From positions 1 through 64,000 of the forward strand of contig CAYJFB010000012.1 in NCBI GenBank assembly GCA_964369685.1: a DNA stretch of 64,000 nt. Reading direction: 5' to 3'. Every line of letters starts with the position of its first letter. Position 1 is the first letter of the stretch. Positions 34,532 to 43,895 of the stretch are shown piece by piece. Both the position numbers and the translations under genes were made by a program. The stretch comes from Avidesulfovibrio sp964369685 (GTDB lineage Bacteria > Desulfobacterota > Desulfovibrionia > Desulfovibrionales > Desulfovibrionaceae). The notes below the pieces were generated by a model. It ran no database searches, was not told the DNA's origin, and was given only the letters and a program-made list of their open reading frames with translations.

Positions 34532-36409
34532 ATGAAAACACACTACGATTGTATAGTGGTAGGCGGCGGCCATGCCGGTTGCGAAGCGGCCATGGCGTTG
34601 TCTGCTTTGGGTCAAAAGACCTTATTACTTACGGGTAATGTGGATCGCCTTGGACATTTGTCGTGCAATCCTGCCATTGGCGGCTTGGCCAAAGGGCACA
34701 TGGTGCGTGAAATTGATGCACTCGGCGGAAAAATGGGTGTTTGGGCTGACGCTGCGGGCATTCAGTTTCGCACATTGAACGCCAGTAAAGGGCCTGCCGT
34801 GCGTGCCACGCGTGCACAAATTGATCGTGAAGCCTACATGGCGGTCGTTAAAGCCGATATCTTTGCTCAACCAAACTTGGTTGTGTGGCAAGACGTGGTT
34901 GATGAGTTGATCATCAAAGACGGACGCATTGAAGGCGTGCTGACAGCTCTGCAACAGCGTTTTACAGCACGACATGTGTTGTTGACAACAGGAACTTTCA
35001 TGGGGGGATTGATTCATGTCGGTTTGACAAGTCTTTCCGGCGGACGTCTCGGCGATGCGGCAAACGCCAAGTTGTCTCGTTCTTTAGAACAAGCAGGGTT
35101 GCGTTTGGGACGTTTAAAAACGGGTACAACACCACGTTTGTTGACTTCTTCCATCGATTTTTCACAAATGGAAGCCCAACCGGGTGACACGCCCTTGCCA
35201 CGATTCAGTTTTCATGGTCTTGGACCGCAATTACCCCAAGTTTCTTGTTATGTCACATGGACAAATACAAAAACCCATGACGCTATTCGCTCGGGTATGG
35301 ATCGTTCTCCGCTGTTCACGGGAGTGATTGAAGGTGTCGGTGCGCGGTATTGCCCTTCGGTTGAAGACAAAGTGGCGCGTTTTCCCGACCGTGAAAGACA
35401 TCATGTCTTTGTGGAGCCTGAAGGCTTGAACAGTGCAGAGTGTTATGTCAACGGGCTTTCGACGAGTTTGCCTCTTGATATTCAATTGGCGTTTTTGGCG
35501 ACGGTACCGGGGTTAGAGAAGGCACACATGGTGCGCCCGGGGTATGCTATTGAGTATGACTATGTTGATCCTATTCAGTTGCACCATACCTTGGAAACAC
35601 GCGCTGTTTCGGGTTTATGGTTGGCAGGACAAATCAATGGCACTTCCGGCTATGAAGAAGCGGCCGCACAAGGTTTATGGGCAGCACTCAATATTGCGGC
35701 ATGTTTACGTGATGAAGAACCGTTTTTACCCGGACGTGATGTTGCCTACATGGCGGTTTTGGTTGACGACTTGGTGACGCGAGGAACCAAAGAACCGTAC
35801 AGAATGTTTACTTCCAGAGCTGAATATCGTCTGTTGTTGCGCGAAGCCAATGCCGACGCCAGACTCACGGCCTTGGGACGTCAACGCGGCTTGGTCAGTG
35901 ACACGCAATGGGAACGTTTTCAAAAGAAACAAACCGCACTTGATGTCGTGTTTGAACAACTCGAGCATACACGCTTGACACCCGACGCCGCCACCAATGA
36001 TTGTTTGACAAAATTGGGCGAGCCGCATCTACAACGAGTTGTGACGTTGACAGAATTTTTGCGTCGTCCCAAAATCACATTGCGTCTCGTAGAGCCCTTT
36101 TTACCCAATTTGGGTAACGTATCCGAAGAAGTGTTGCTTGAAGCCGAAACAACGGTGAAATATGCAGGATATTTGCAACGTCAAGAGGAACTTGTCAGGC
36201 GTGCTGTACGTATGGAATCGCTTGTTTTACCTGAAGGACTTGACTATCATGAGGTTGCGGGATTGACCCGTGAGGTTGTAGAAAAACTTTGTGCGGCGAA
36301 TCCACGTACCTTGGGACAAGCCGGACGTATTTCCGGTGTGACGCCTGCGGCCTTGGCTTGTATAGAAATTCACCTTAAAAAATTGGAACGCCGTCGGGAA
36401 ACAGCATGA
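34532..36409 (+). CDS. mnmG: tRNA uridine-34 carboxymethylaminomethyl synthase subunit
   Basis: 625 residues, full length. The N-terminus shows the FAD-binding VVGGGHAGCEAAMALSALG, followed by LSCNPAIGGLAKGH and later GLWLAGQINGTSGYEEAAAQG, diagnostic for MnmG (GidA). With MnmE it modifies U34 in tRNAs reading two-fold degenerate codons. The lipoprotein gene overlaps its stop codon (ATGA). The gene begins 60 bases after the terminator of the PxxKW gene. Confidence 0.96.
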   Translation: MKTHYDCIVVGGGHAGCEAAMALSALGQKTLLLTGNVDRLGHLSCNPAIGGLAKGHMVREIDALGGKMGVWADAAGIQFRTLNASKGPAVRATRAQIDREAYMAVVKADIFAQPNLVVWQDVVDELIIKDGRIEGVLTALQQRFTARHVLLTTGTFMGGLIHVGLTSLSGGRLGDAANAKLSRSLEQAGLRLGRLKTGTTPRLLTSSIDFSQMEAQPGDTPLPRFSFHGLGPQLPQVSCYVTWTNTKTHDAIRSGMDRSPLFTGVIEGVGARYCPSVEDKVARFPDRERHHVFVEPEGLNSAECYVNGLSTSLPLDIQLAFLATVPGLEKAHMVRPGYAIEYDYVDPIQLHHTLETRAVSGLWLAGQINGTSGYEEAAAQGLWAALNIAACLRDEEPFLPGRDVAYMAVLVDDLVTRGTKEPYRMFTSRAEYRLLLREANADARLTALGRQRGLVSDTQWERFQKKQTALDVVFEQLEHTRLTPDAATNDCLTKLGEPHLQRVVTLTEFLRRPKITLRLVEPFLPNLGNVSEEVLLEAETTVKYAGYLQRQEELVRRAVRMESLVLPEGLDYHEVAGLTREVVEKLCAANPRTLGQAGRISGVTPAALACIEIHLKKLERRRETA

Positions 36410-36918
36410 TGTCCATAGAACACGGGACACAACCATCTTCTTTTTTGAAAGGCATCTCATGTTGCCTGTTGTTTGCTTTGGTGTTGTTTTTGAGCGGTTG
36501 CGGTGCGCAAACGTTTTTATTTCCGTGGACAGAACCGGAACCATTGCCTGTCGGACAAAAAATTATCGGTACGGCACACACACAAATCGGACGCGTGTAT
36601 CGTTTTGGCGGCGCATCACCTGCAGGCGGTTTTGACTGTTCGGGACTCATTTGGTGGGCGTATCGACAGCACGGAATGAGCGTGCCGCGTGTGACAAAAG
36701 ATCAAGCAAAAGTCGGCACGTCTGTCAGTTTAAAACAAGCGCGTGCCGGTGATATTGTGGTCTTTCGTATTTCAGGGCGAGGTACGGGATTACACACGGC
36801 ACTCTACGCCGGAGACGGACACTTTATCCACAGCCCCAGTAGCGGAAAACGAGTGCGGTATGATAACATGAGCAATCCCTATTGGCGTTCAAGGTTGCGC
36901 AGTATTCGCAGACTATAA
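36406..36918 (+). CDS. NlpC/P60 family peptidoglycan hydrolase lipoprotein
   Basis: 170 residues. A signal sequence ends in lipobox LSGC (Cys about 32), so it is lipidated. The NlpC/P60 domain (about 50-165) has the catalytic Cys in GGFDCSGLIWW, the His in GTGLHTALYAG and a following His in HFIHSPSSGKRV, so all three catalytic residues are present; it should cleave peptide stems of peptidoglycan. Start overlaps the mnmG stop by four bases, giving coupled translation; a second ATG follows directly. Confidence 0.9.
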   Translation: MMSIEHGTQPSSFLKGISCCLLFALVLFLSGCGAQTFLFPWTEPEPLPVGQKIIGTAHTQIGRVYRFGGASPAGGFDCSGLIWWAYRQHGMSVPRVTKDQAKVGTSVSLKQARAGDIVVFRISGRGTGLHTALYAGDGHFIHSPSSGKRVRYDNMSNPYWRSRLRSIRRL

Positions 36919-37000
36919 CTTTTTTGCTGCTTGCATACCGTGAAGTTTTTGCCAGAATTGTTGCACAAACTGTTGTAATCTGCACCGGTTGGCAGCGTAT

Positions 37001-37067
37001 ACACAAAAGAAAACAGCGTGCTTCGAGGGTCGAAAGTTCCTTCGAAACACGCTGTTTTCTTTTGTGT
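37001..37067. terminator. Bidirectional terminator with 20-bp stem
   Basis: ACACAAAAGAAAACAGCGTG (37001-37020) is perfectly complementary to 37048-37067. The A-rich left side and T-rich right side give a U tract within the stem's end on both strands. It lies between convergent genes (NlpC/P60 plus, TPR minus). Confidence 0.9.
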
Positions 37068-37075
37068 CGTTTTGA

Positions 37076-37891
37076 TTATTGTGCAGATTGTTTTTCTTGT
37101 TGCTTACGTAAATACGCGGCAAGCTTGGCTGCTTCGACAAAATTGGGATCAAGTGTTACGGCGGCGTCGGCGGTTTTGATCGCTTTGTCAAGCAATCCCA
37201 TATCCATATATAAACGTCCCATGTTAAAAAAGAGATTTGGATCTTTGCCCAAATAATTATACGCTTTTAAATAATATTCTTCAGCTTTTTCAAACTGTTT
37301 GGTTTTACGCAAAGCCATGGCGATTTTATTGTAGAGATGTGCCAATTCGGGGCTGTCTTTCAAGGCTTTTTCCAAAAAAGGAATACATTTGTCGTATTCA
37401 CCTGCATTGAGGTATAACTCACCGATACGTCCAAGCAGTTCTGAATCGTCACCAAAGTCACGCATCAATGCGTTAAAACGATTCTCGGCCATGGCCTCGT
37501 CACCTTTTGCCAATGCGGCGGCACCTTCTTCAAAGAGTTTGTCACGGCGTTGAGCAAGCAACTTCATGGCTTCGCTGGCTTCATCTTTGATAGAAAGGTC
37601 AAAGGCTTGCAATATACCGCTCATATTATCAAGCAATTCTCTTTCTTTTCCGGGAGTATACTCAATGGGTTCGGCATAGATCTCTTTGACATTTTTGTCG
37701 CTTGTGATCATATACACGGCGTCTTCCAACAAACGTTCAAATTCATCGCGTTCGGATTTCATCAAGGGGGTTTGCAGAATAATCAGTACGGTTGAATGCA
37801 ATGCTTTGACTGCAGGTTGCGCTTTGCCTTGACGCAGTGACGTACGGATTGAGGCCAGTTGTTGACGGGCTTTGCTTAATTCTGAAGACAT
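37076..37891 (-). CDS. TPR-repeat protein
   Basis: 271 residues, soluble, all-helical. Three or four TPR units lie in the C-terminal two-thirds (for example ELLGRIGELYLNAGEYDKCI, HLYNKIAMALRKTKQFEKAE and NLFFNMGRLYMDMGLLDKA). The N-terminal 120 residues are helical without a known domain (SKARQQLASIRTSLRQGK). It probably acts as an adaptor; partner unknown. It starts 38 bases after the carA stop on the same strand, so they may be co-transcribed. Confidence 0.85.
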   Translation of the reverse strand: MSSELSKARQQLASIRTSLRQGKAQPAVKALHSTVLIILQTPLMKSERDEFERLLEDAVYMITSDKNVKEIYAEPIEYTPGKERELLDNMSGILQAFDLSIKDEASEAMKLLAQRRDKLFEEGAAALAKGDEAMAENRFNALMRDFGDDSELLGRIGELYLNAGEYDKCIPFLEKALKDSPELAHLYNKIAMALRKTKQFEKAEEYYLKAYNYLGKDPNLFFNMGRLYMDMGLLDKAIKTADAAVTLDPNFVEAAKLAAYLRKQQEKQSAQ

Positions 37892-37929
37892 GTTGTGTAC
37901 CTCTTTTTCGGATAGTGCCTGGCGTTTTC

Positions 37930-39060
37930 TTATTTTTGTACAGCGGCAATCATTTGTTTAAAACGTTGAAAGAATGTTCGACTGTCTGAAGGCCCGGGAC
38001 AGGCTTCTGGGTGGTGTTGGACAGCCAAAATAGGACGCGTTTTGTGGGCAAAACCTTCCAACGTATTGTCATTCAAGTTAATATGCGTCACTTCCAAATC
38101 CGAAACATCGGAAATGTCAACACAAAAACCGTGATTTTGAGAAGAAATTTCAACCTGTCCCGTTGCCATATCTTTTACGGGGTGATTACAGCCATGGTGA
38201 CCGAATTTCAGTTTTCCCGTCGTTCCGCCTAAGGCGTGGCCAAGCAATTGATGTCCGAGACAAATACCCGCAATGGGTAGGCTCAAGGCGAGCTCTTTGA
38301 CGACTGCGATTTCATTTTTCAGCACCGCAGGATCACCGGGGCCGTTAGAAAGAAAAACGGCGTCTGCACCAAGAGCATGGATTTGTTTGGCTGTGTAGGT
38401 CGGCGGCACCATCAATAATTGAAAACCTTGTTCCTTGAGCAAGCGCACAATATTCCATTTGATGCCAAAATCATAGACTGCCAAACGGGGGCCTGCACCT
38501 TGTGCCCATTCAAACGAGCCATCTTCACGAATACAAGCGGTCACAGGCGCTTCATCTGTCCAAACCCACGGCTCTTTTGGGGCAACGCGTGGCACAAGGT
38601 TCAAGCCTTCCATAGTGGGCAATGCTTGAGCCATGGCAACCAGTTCTGCAGAGTCTTGTACGTTTGTCGAGACCATACCGCGCATGGCACCGTGTGTACG
38701 CAGATGCAGGGTCAACGCGCGCGTGTCCAAGCCTTCAATGCCGGGCACGCCGTGTTCAACCAAAAAGTCGGGCAAGCTTTTGATGCTCTGCCAGTTGGAA
38801 GGTGTTTTACAACACTCTTTAACCAATAATGCCGACACATGCACGCGAGACGATTCATTGTCACACGCCGTGATCCCATAATTGCCGACTAAAGGCCATT
38901 TTAAACAAACCATTTGTCCGGTATAGGACGGGTCTGTCAGGATTTCTTGATAGCCGGTCATGCCGGTATTAAAAATTACTTCTCCGCCACCCTCACAAGC
39001 ACCCGTAAACGAACGCCCTTCAAGCACAAAACCATCTTCCAAAGCAAGCAATGCTTTCAT
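37930..39060 (-). CDS. carA: Carbamoyl-phosphate synthase small subunit
   Basis: 376 residues. The N-terminal CPSase domain and the C-terminal class I glutamine amidotransferase domain are complete; the catalytic Cys is C267 in GICLGHQLLG, and the His/Glu pair is in QHHPEACPGP near the end. It supplies ammonia from glutamine to CarB for pyrimidine and arginine synthesis. The start at 39060 has GGGGA 6 bases upstream; a TTG two codons earlier is less likely. carB is not adjacent, which is unlike the usual carAB operon. Confidence 0.95.
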   Translation of the reverse strand: MKALLALEDGFVLEGRSFTGACEGGGEVIFNTGMTGYQEILTDPSYTGQMVCLKWPLVGNYGITACDNESSRVHVSALLVKECCKTPSNWQSIKSLPDFLVEHGVPGIEGLDTRALTLHLRTHGAMRGMVSTNVQDSAELVAMAQALPTMEGLNLVPRVAPKEPWVWTDEAPVTACIREDGSFEWAQGAGPRLAVYDFGIKWNIVRLLKEQGFQLLMVPPTYTAKQIHALGADAVFLSNGPGDPAVLKNEIAVVKELALSLPIAGICLGHQLLGHALGGTTGKLKFGHHGCNHPVKDMATGQVEISSQNHGFCVDISDVSDLEVTHINLNDNTLEGFAHKTRPILAVQHHPEACPGPSDSRTFFQRFKQMIAAVQK

Positions 39061-39224
39061 GAACAATCCCCAAACGACAGTGATGTCGGTTGTTTGTGTC
39101 TACTTCTGTAACACTTTCGTTTTATAAAACCTTTTTGATTGGTTAAGACAGGTGTATACAGAATGTCTGTTATTACTCAAATGAGATAACTCAAGCTGTT
39201 GTGTATATCAATAACCGTAGCCGT

Positions 39225-39977
39225 TCAATATGCCTCAGCACGATTCATTATCATTTGTACCGTAAGCAAATCTTCAGGTGTATCCACGCCCGCACAGTGT
39301 TCTTTCACCACTTGCACTCGGATAGGAATGCCGTTTTCGATGAGGCGCAATTGCTCCAACTGTTCTTGTTGTTCTAAAACAGACGGTGGCAAAGCAACAA
39401 AAGATTCCAACGCTTTTTTACGAAACGCGTATAAGCCGATATGACCCAAATATGTTATGGGGGCACTGTCGCGTACAAAAGGAATCGGTGCCCGAGAAAA
39501 ATACAATGCGTCGCCGTTGGCGGCAAGCACAGTTTTGACTTGTTGGCTTAAGGCCGCCCGTTCGGGGAGAATGGGAGTTGCCAACGTTGTGACGTGTACA
39601 TCTGTATTGGCGAAAGGCTCCAAAAGTGACACGATGTTTTGCGGTGCCAAAAGCGGTTCGTCACCTTGGATGTTGACAATAACCGCGTCATCAGGAAGAT
39701 TTAATAAACATGCGGCTTCATGGACGCGATCTGTTCCGCTTGGATGTTTTGCATCAGTCATAACCCAAGGCACACCCAATTGGCTTGCAACATCTGCAAT
39801 ACGCCGATCATCTGTCGCCAAGGTGACAGATTGTAACGCCTTACATTGTCGCGCCCGTTCCCACACATGCCAAAACATCGGTTTGCCGAGAATGTCAACC
39901 AACGCTTTGCCCGGAAAGCGGGTTGAGGCATACCGTGTCGGAATGATGCCATAACACAAGGTTTCTTGATCTTTCAT
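39225..39977 (-). CDS. kdsB: 3-deoxy-manno-octulosonate cytidylyltransferase
   Basis: 250 residues. It begins with the family signature IIPTRYASTRFPGKAL (the nucleotide-binding loop) and has VNIQGDEPLLAP and GVDTPEDL later. It makes CMP-Kdo for LPS inner core synthesis. CGGAA lies about 9 bases before the start. Single gene; carA follows after 164 bases. Confidence 0.95.
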   Translation of the reverse strand: MKDQETLCYGIIPTRYASTRFPGKALVDILGKPMFWHVWERARQCKALQSVTLATDDRRIADVASQLGVPWVMTDAKHPSGTDRVHEAACLLNLPDDAVIVNIQGDEPLLAPQNIVSLLEPFANTDVHVTTLATPILPERAALSQQVKTVLAANGDALYFSRAPIPFVRDSAPITYLGHIGLYAFRKKALESFVALPPSVLEQQEQLEQLRLIENGIPIRVQVVKEHCAGVDTPEDLLTVQMIMNRAEAY

Positions 39978-40133
39978 ATAATAATTCCGAAATATTGGGA
40001 ATTAAAATCCACCCAAATTAGCGCCCTTTATCAATAACTTTACCAGCTTACCACTCCAATACGTCCACGTCAATCAAGCAAAAGGTCATATCATATCAAA
40101 AGTATCCAAACGTACCCCAAAAGCAAAGAAAAG

Positions 40134-41114
40134 CTATGCTGTACGGTTGCGTACAAAATCAAGTCCGGCGTGTAAGAGTTCGCATGCTTGTTGAGCTTTT
40201 TTATCGTGTTGAGGCAAGATCGCCAAGGCTTGAGCGGCGTTATTCAAATAATTGTCGGCAAGTTGCAAGGTTTGTGTTTGAAATCCGCCATCCCGTATGG
40301 CTTTGACAATGTTCAAAACATCTTCTTCGCTAAAACGCAAAGCCGCAAAATTTTCAACAAATGTTTGGCGTTTTTCGTGAACCAAGCTTTGCATATAAAA
40401 AAGAATAGGTGGTGTAAATTTGCCTTCGCGCACGTCACCGCCTTCGGGTTTTCCTGTGTCGCTTGACGGTGAAAAATCTAAGGCATCGTCGGCTATTTGG
40501 AAGGCCATGCCCAAATTATGACCAAAGTCTGCCGCTGCTTGGATATATTTTTCGTTATCCGTAGCCATGCGCGCGCCCAATTCACAAGCTGCACGTAATA
40601 ACCATGCCGTTTTGCTTGAGATGATTTCTGTATAGACGGCCATGTCTGCTTGTACTTTGCCCTGATGAGCAATTTCCATAATTTCACCGTTGGCTGTTTG
40701 CACAATGGCGTTACTCAAACATTTTACCATGCGTGGATTGTTAAACTCCGCAATGAGCGTACAGCCCTGTGCAAACATTGCATCGGCAGCCAACAGTGTC
40801 GGTGCCAAGCCAAATACATGGTGTGCACACGGTTTTCCTCGTCGCATATCCGCGTTATCAAGTACATCGTCATGCAGCAACGTTGCCGCATGTAATAATT
40901 CAACGGCGCAGCCCACCTTATGTAATTGTTTGCCCTTATAGCCCAAGGCTCTGCCACACAACACAGTGAGTAACGGACGTAATCGTTTGCCTCCGCCTTC
41001 CAAAGCATATTTGGCGGTCGGTCTTACATAGTCCGGAAGAACAGCACTGAGCGCACTCAATTCGTCATTGATTCGAGGCTGTTCTTTTAACAAAAAAAAT
41101 GTAAAAGAAGTCAT
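40134..41114 (-). CDS. ispB: Polyprenyl diphosphate synthase (octaprenyl-type)
   Basis: 326 residues. Both Asp-rich metal motifs are present: LLHDDVLDNADMRRG (first DDxxD) and FQIADDALDF (second), plus the GGKRLRPLL substrate Lys/Arg region. It makes a long-chain trans-prenyl diphosphate from IPP, for the quinone side chain or similar; the chain length is not fixed by what I can read (menaquinone precursor is likely in this lineage). The start at 41114 is the family N-terminus, with AGAGA 5 bases upstream. Confidence 0.9.
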   Translation of the reverse strand: MTSFTFFLLKEQPRINDELSALSAVLPDYVRPTAKYALEGGGKRLRPLLTVLCGRALGYKGKQLHKVGCAVELLHAATLLHDDVLDNADMRRGKPCAHHVFGLAPTLLAADAMFAQGCTLIAEFNNPRMVKCLSNAIVQTANGEIMEIAHQGKVQADMAVYTEIISSKTAWLLRAACELGARMATDNEKYIQAAADFGHNLGMAFQIADDALDFSPSSDTGKPEGGDVREGKFTPPILFYMQSLVHEKRQTFVENFAALRFSEEDVLNIVKAIRDGGFQTQTLQLADNYLNNAAQALAILPQHDKKAQQACELLHAGLDFVRNRTA

Positions 41115-41305
41115 GATCTCTGTCGTTCTCTGCTCGGTACAGCATGATGAAATGTGTAAAAAAAAATCAAAACATGTCCATAAAACATACAACCACACAA
41201 GAAAAAGCCATCCGACAAGAAGGTTGGCAATGCCTGTTTTTGTACAGCTTCACCACACATTATGCAAGGGCTTTACTCTATGGCGTATTACAGCCATACT
41301 GAGGC

Positions 41306-41503
41306 ATGGACTTTGATTGGAAAATTTTTTTGTGTGCTGCCGGATTGGCTTTGCTTTATGAAAGTGTGCCTTATTTGCTGTTTCCTAAAAAAATGCAACA
41401 AATTATGAGACGCATTTCAGAAGAAAATCCAGATATGGTACAGCGAGTCGGCCTGTGTTCGCTCATGATGGGTGTTATACTCATTTGGTTGGCGTTGGGT
41501 TAA
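41306..41503 (+). CDS. DUF2065 family small membrane protein
   Basis: 65 residues with two hydrophobic segments (about 6-25 and 48-64) and the family pattern LCAAGLALLYESVPYLLFP. This is the YjeT-type DUF2065 family, often next to hflC or purA in other bacteria. Function unknown. It precedes pyrE by 47 bases and may be co-transcribed with it. Confidence 0.85.
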   Translation: MDFDWKIFLCAAGLALLYESVPYLLFPKKMQQIMRRISEENPDMVQRVGLCSLMMGVILIWLALG

Positions 41504-41550
41504 TTGTTTGGTTCATTTTATCTTCAAATCAACGCGTGGCAGGAGAAAAC

Positions 41551-42117
41551 ATGCAAACAACGCTTGAATATAAACGCCGTTTGGCAAAGATTTTGTTGGA
41601 ACGGTCTTACAAAGAAGGCGATTTTACCTTAGCATCGGGACGAAAAAGTGACTTTTATTTCGATTGTCGCATTACAGCTCTGCACCCCGAAGGATCATGG
41701 TTGATCGGACAACTCTTTACAGAATTGCTTGCGGATTTACCGATTGTCGGTGTTGGGGGGATGACCTTGGGTGCCGACCCATTGATCAGTGCAACCACAG
41801 TTATTTCCTACGAAAAGCAAAAACCCCTTGCAGGGCTCATTGTTCGTAAAGAAGCAAAAGGCCATGGAACAGGACAGTATGTGGAAGGCCTCGCCAATTT
41901 TCAGGCCGGTGATAAAGTGGCCATGCTCGAAGACGTCGTGACCACGGGCGGATCATTGTTAAAAGCGTGTGAACGAGTTGAGGCGGCAGGGCTTGAGGTT
42001 GCCGTGGTTTGCACCGTACTTGATCGTGGGGAAGGCGGACGTGAGGTCATTAATGCTGCAGGGTATGAGCTGCGCTCACTTTTCACTCGTACCGAGCTCA
42101 AGGCCTTTGCCGAGTGA
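41551..42117 (+). CDS. pyrE: Orotate phosphoribosyltransferase
   Basis: 188 residues. It converts orotate and PRPP to OMP in pyrimidine synthesis. The PRPP-binding motif is MLEDVVTTGGSLLKA (about 129-143), with the mobile-loop Lys residues in IVRKEAKGHGTG. The start is at 41551 with AGGAGA 5-6 bases upstream; the longer reading frame begins inside the DUF2065 gene. A hairpin (42130-42160) follows, facing the IscA-like gene. Confidence 0.93.
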   Translation: MQTTLEYKRRLAKILLERSYKEGDFTLASGRKSDFYFDCRITALHPEGSWLIGQLFTELLADLPIVGVGGMTLGADPLISATTVISYEKQKPLAGLIVRKEAKGHGTGQYVEGLANFQAGDKVAMLEDVVTTGGSLLKACERVEAAGLEVAVVCTVLDRGEGGREVINAAGYELRSLFTRTELKAFAE

Positions 42118-42129
42118 GTATCGTTTTGA

Positions 42130-42160
42130 GGGAGGTTTGCTTGCTATCAAAGCGCCTCCC
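42130..42160. terminator. GGGAGG/CCTCCC hairpin after pyrE
   Basis: GGGAGG (42130-42135) pairs with CCTCCC (42155-42160), with further GC pairs inside. It lies between convergent genes (pyrE and the IscA-like selenoprotein gene) and belongs to the recurring hairpin set. Confidence 0.65.
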
Positions 42161-42171
42161 CCAAAAGACTC

Positions 42172-42483
42172 TTAGCAACAACAACCGTTACTGCGTAAAG
42201 CAGAAAAACTGCGTTCGGTGGTGATCCGAAATTCAGGAACCGTGTAATCGACATATACAGAACGTACTTGTTGCAGTATGTTTTTTGCAACACAGATTGT
42301 ATAACCGTCTATACCTTGGATGTAATCTTCTTTTTCAGACATATACTTTGGCTCTTCCAGAGCCAATTCTAATTTTGTTTGGTGTCAACCGTCTGCAATG
42401 CGATCTATACGAATGATTGCATCTGTCCTTTTCCCACGAAATGCTTCCAAAGCCTCAAGGGCTGTATCAGAAAATGTAATCAT
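42172..42483 (-). CDS. IscA/HesB-like selenoprotein, in-frame UGA as Sec33
   Basis: 103 residues if the in-frame TGA at codon 33 (42385-42387) is read as selenocysteine. The start ATG at 42483 has GGAGGAG 5 bases upstream, a far better site than any ATG after the TGA. The upstream half reads MITFSDTALEALEAF, a typical A-type carrier N-terminus. The Sec falls where IscA has Cys35, and the protein ends NGCCC where IscA has its other two cysteines, so the three ligand positions fit. A hairpin after the TGA (42348-42366) matches a bacterial SECIS. IscA/HesB-like selenoproteins are known in sulfate-reducing Deltaproteobacteria. It probably binds Fe-S or a metal. Confidence 0.85.
42348..42366 (-). 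promoter_or_regulatory. SECIS-like hairpin downstream of the Sec codon
   Basis: On the minus strand TTGGCTCT (42366-42359) and AGAGCCAA (42355-42348) form a perfect 8-bp stem with a GGA loop. The apical GG is 26 bases after the UGA, near the 16-37 base window of bacterial SECIS elements, and G residues in the loop are what SelB recognises. It lies inside the coding sequence, as bacterial SECIS elements do. Confidence 0.7.
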
Positions 42484-42683
42484 GACTCCTCCTTGTTCCT
42501 TATTCAAACATTACATAGAAAATAAAAATAGCCCTTCAAGACATATAAGTAAAGTCATTCAACAATAAAATAGCTACAAATGTATTTTTTTTTCATAAAG
42601 ACTTTTCATTCTGTCTAAACCGTCTTATGCTTTGTGCGTGGTCAACGGACGTGCCGTTTCATTTCCAAAACCTGAAGGATCCC

Positions 42684-43895
42684 ATGCCCTCTTTGCTCCA
42701 ACGTCAACTGTTTAAAGAATTATTCCAGCTCTTTTGTCTCGCTGCTTGTGTTTTGTTGACACTCATTTTACTCAGCCGCGCCGTGCAAATGCGAGAACTT
42801 TTTTTGGGCTTGGATTTAGGGCTCTTGGACACGATTAAACTCTTTGGGTTTATGAGTCCTCTTTTTTTGATGCTTGTGATTCCCATTGCTTGCATGCTGA
42901 GTGTTTTTTTGACTTTTTTGCGAATGGGCACCGATCGAGAATTGGTGGCGCTCAAGGCGGGCGGCATCAATCTTTATCAAATGTTGCCTGCGCCTTTTGT
43001 TTTTAGTGTGTTGTGTTTGGGATTGACGTTGTGGGTTTCTTTGCATTGGTTGGCTTGGGGAATGGATCATTTTCGCGATCTGTTGGTTGACATTGCCGGC
43101 TCAAGAGCGCGTATCGTTGTTCAGCCCGGTGTTTTTAATAACGAATTTCCGGGACTTGTGCTTTTTGCCAGAAAAGTGGATCCCGAAACAGGCGATATGC
43201 AACAAATTCTCATGGATGATCGTAGTAACCCGGAAAGAAATATCATTATTCTTGCCCCATCAGGTCAAATCCAAACAGAAAGCGATAAAGGTGCCTTGCT
43301 CTTTTCTCTACAAAACGGGCGTATCTACTCTACCACAGAAAATAACACCTCCATGTTGATGTTTGACGAATATAACGTTCGCTTACCATTGGATAGACTT
43401 TTTAAAAACCTGGATCTCGGCGAATTGCGCCCGCGAGACATGTCATGGACAACTTTGCGTGCGCTTGCGGCAGACAGCAACTTGCAAACCAATCCCGAAT
43501 TGGCCAACACAGTGGCTGTCGAGTTGCACAAACGATGGGCGTATCCTGCGGCTTGTGTGGCTTTATCGTTGTTTATTTTGCCGTTGGCGACAGCATTTCA
43601 GGGAATGCACCGTCAATTGGGTTTAGTTTTGGCGTTGGTAATGTTTTTTGTATACTACAGTTTAATGTCTTTGGGATTCACGTTGGGGGAGGCGGGTGCG
43701 TTGCCGCCTGCGATCAGTTTGTGGTTTCCCAACATGTTGTTTTTGAGTTTGGGATTTTATGGATTGCGGTTGACTGTGCATGAACGGGTTCCTAATCTTG
43801 TGCGTCGTTTCAGGTTACGTCCTTCTACACGGCCACAGATAAAAAACAACACCGATAACTGCCAAAGAGATTCTAAAGAGCAGGAGCAACACTGA
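42684..43895 (+). CDS. lptF: LPS export ABC transporter permease LptF
   Basis: 403 residues. Three membrane segments in the N-terminal part (with the coupling region RELVALKAGGINLYQM), a periplasmic beta-jellyroll domain (about 130-265) and three C-terminal segments: the YjgP/YjgQ architecture. It extracts LPS from the inner membrane with LptG and LptB. The start at 42684 has AAGGA 4-5 bases upstream. Its TGA stop shares a base with the lptG ATG. Confidence 0.92.
   Translation: MPSLLQRQLFKELFQLFCLAACVLLTLILLSRAVQMRELFLGLDLGLLDTIKLFGFMSPLFLMLVIPIACMLSVFLTFLRMGTDRELVALKAGGINLYQMLPAPFVFSVLCLGLTLWVSLHWLAWGMDHFRDLLVDIAGSRARIVVQPGVFNNEFPGLVLFARKVDPETGDMQQILMDDRSNPERNIIILAPSGQIQTESDKGALLFSLQNGRIYSTTENNTSMLMFDEYNVRLPLDRLFKNLDLGELRPRDMSWTTLRALAADSNLQTNPELANTVAVELHKRWAYPAACVALSLFILPLATAFQGMHRQLGLVLALVMFFVYYSLMSLGFTLGEAGALPPAISLWFPNMLFLSLGFYGLRLTVHERVPNLVRRFRLRPSTRPQIKNNTDNCQRDSKEQEQH

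Noticed and set aside
42172..42366. Stand-alone 64-residue protein after the TGA
   Set aside because: It lacks the N-terminal half and a ribosome site; the longer frame reading TGA as Sec explains it better.
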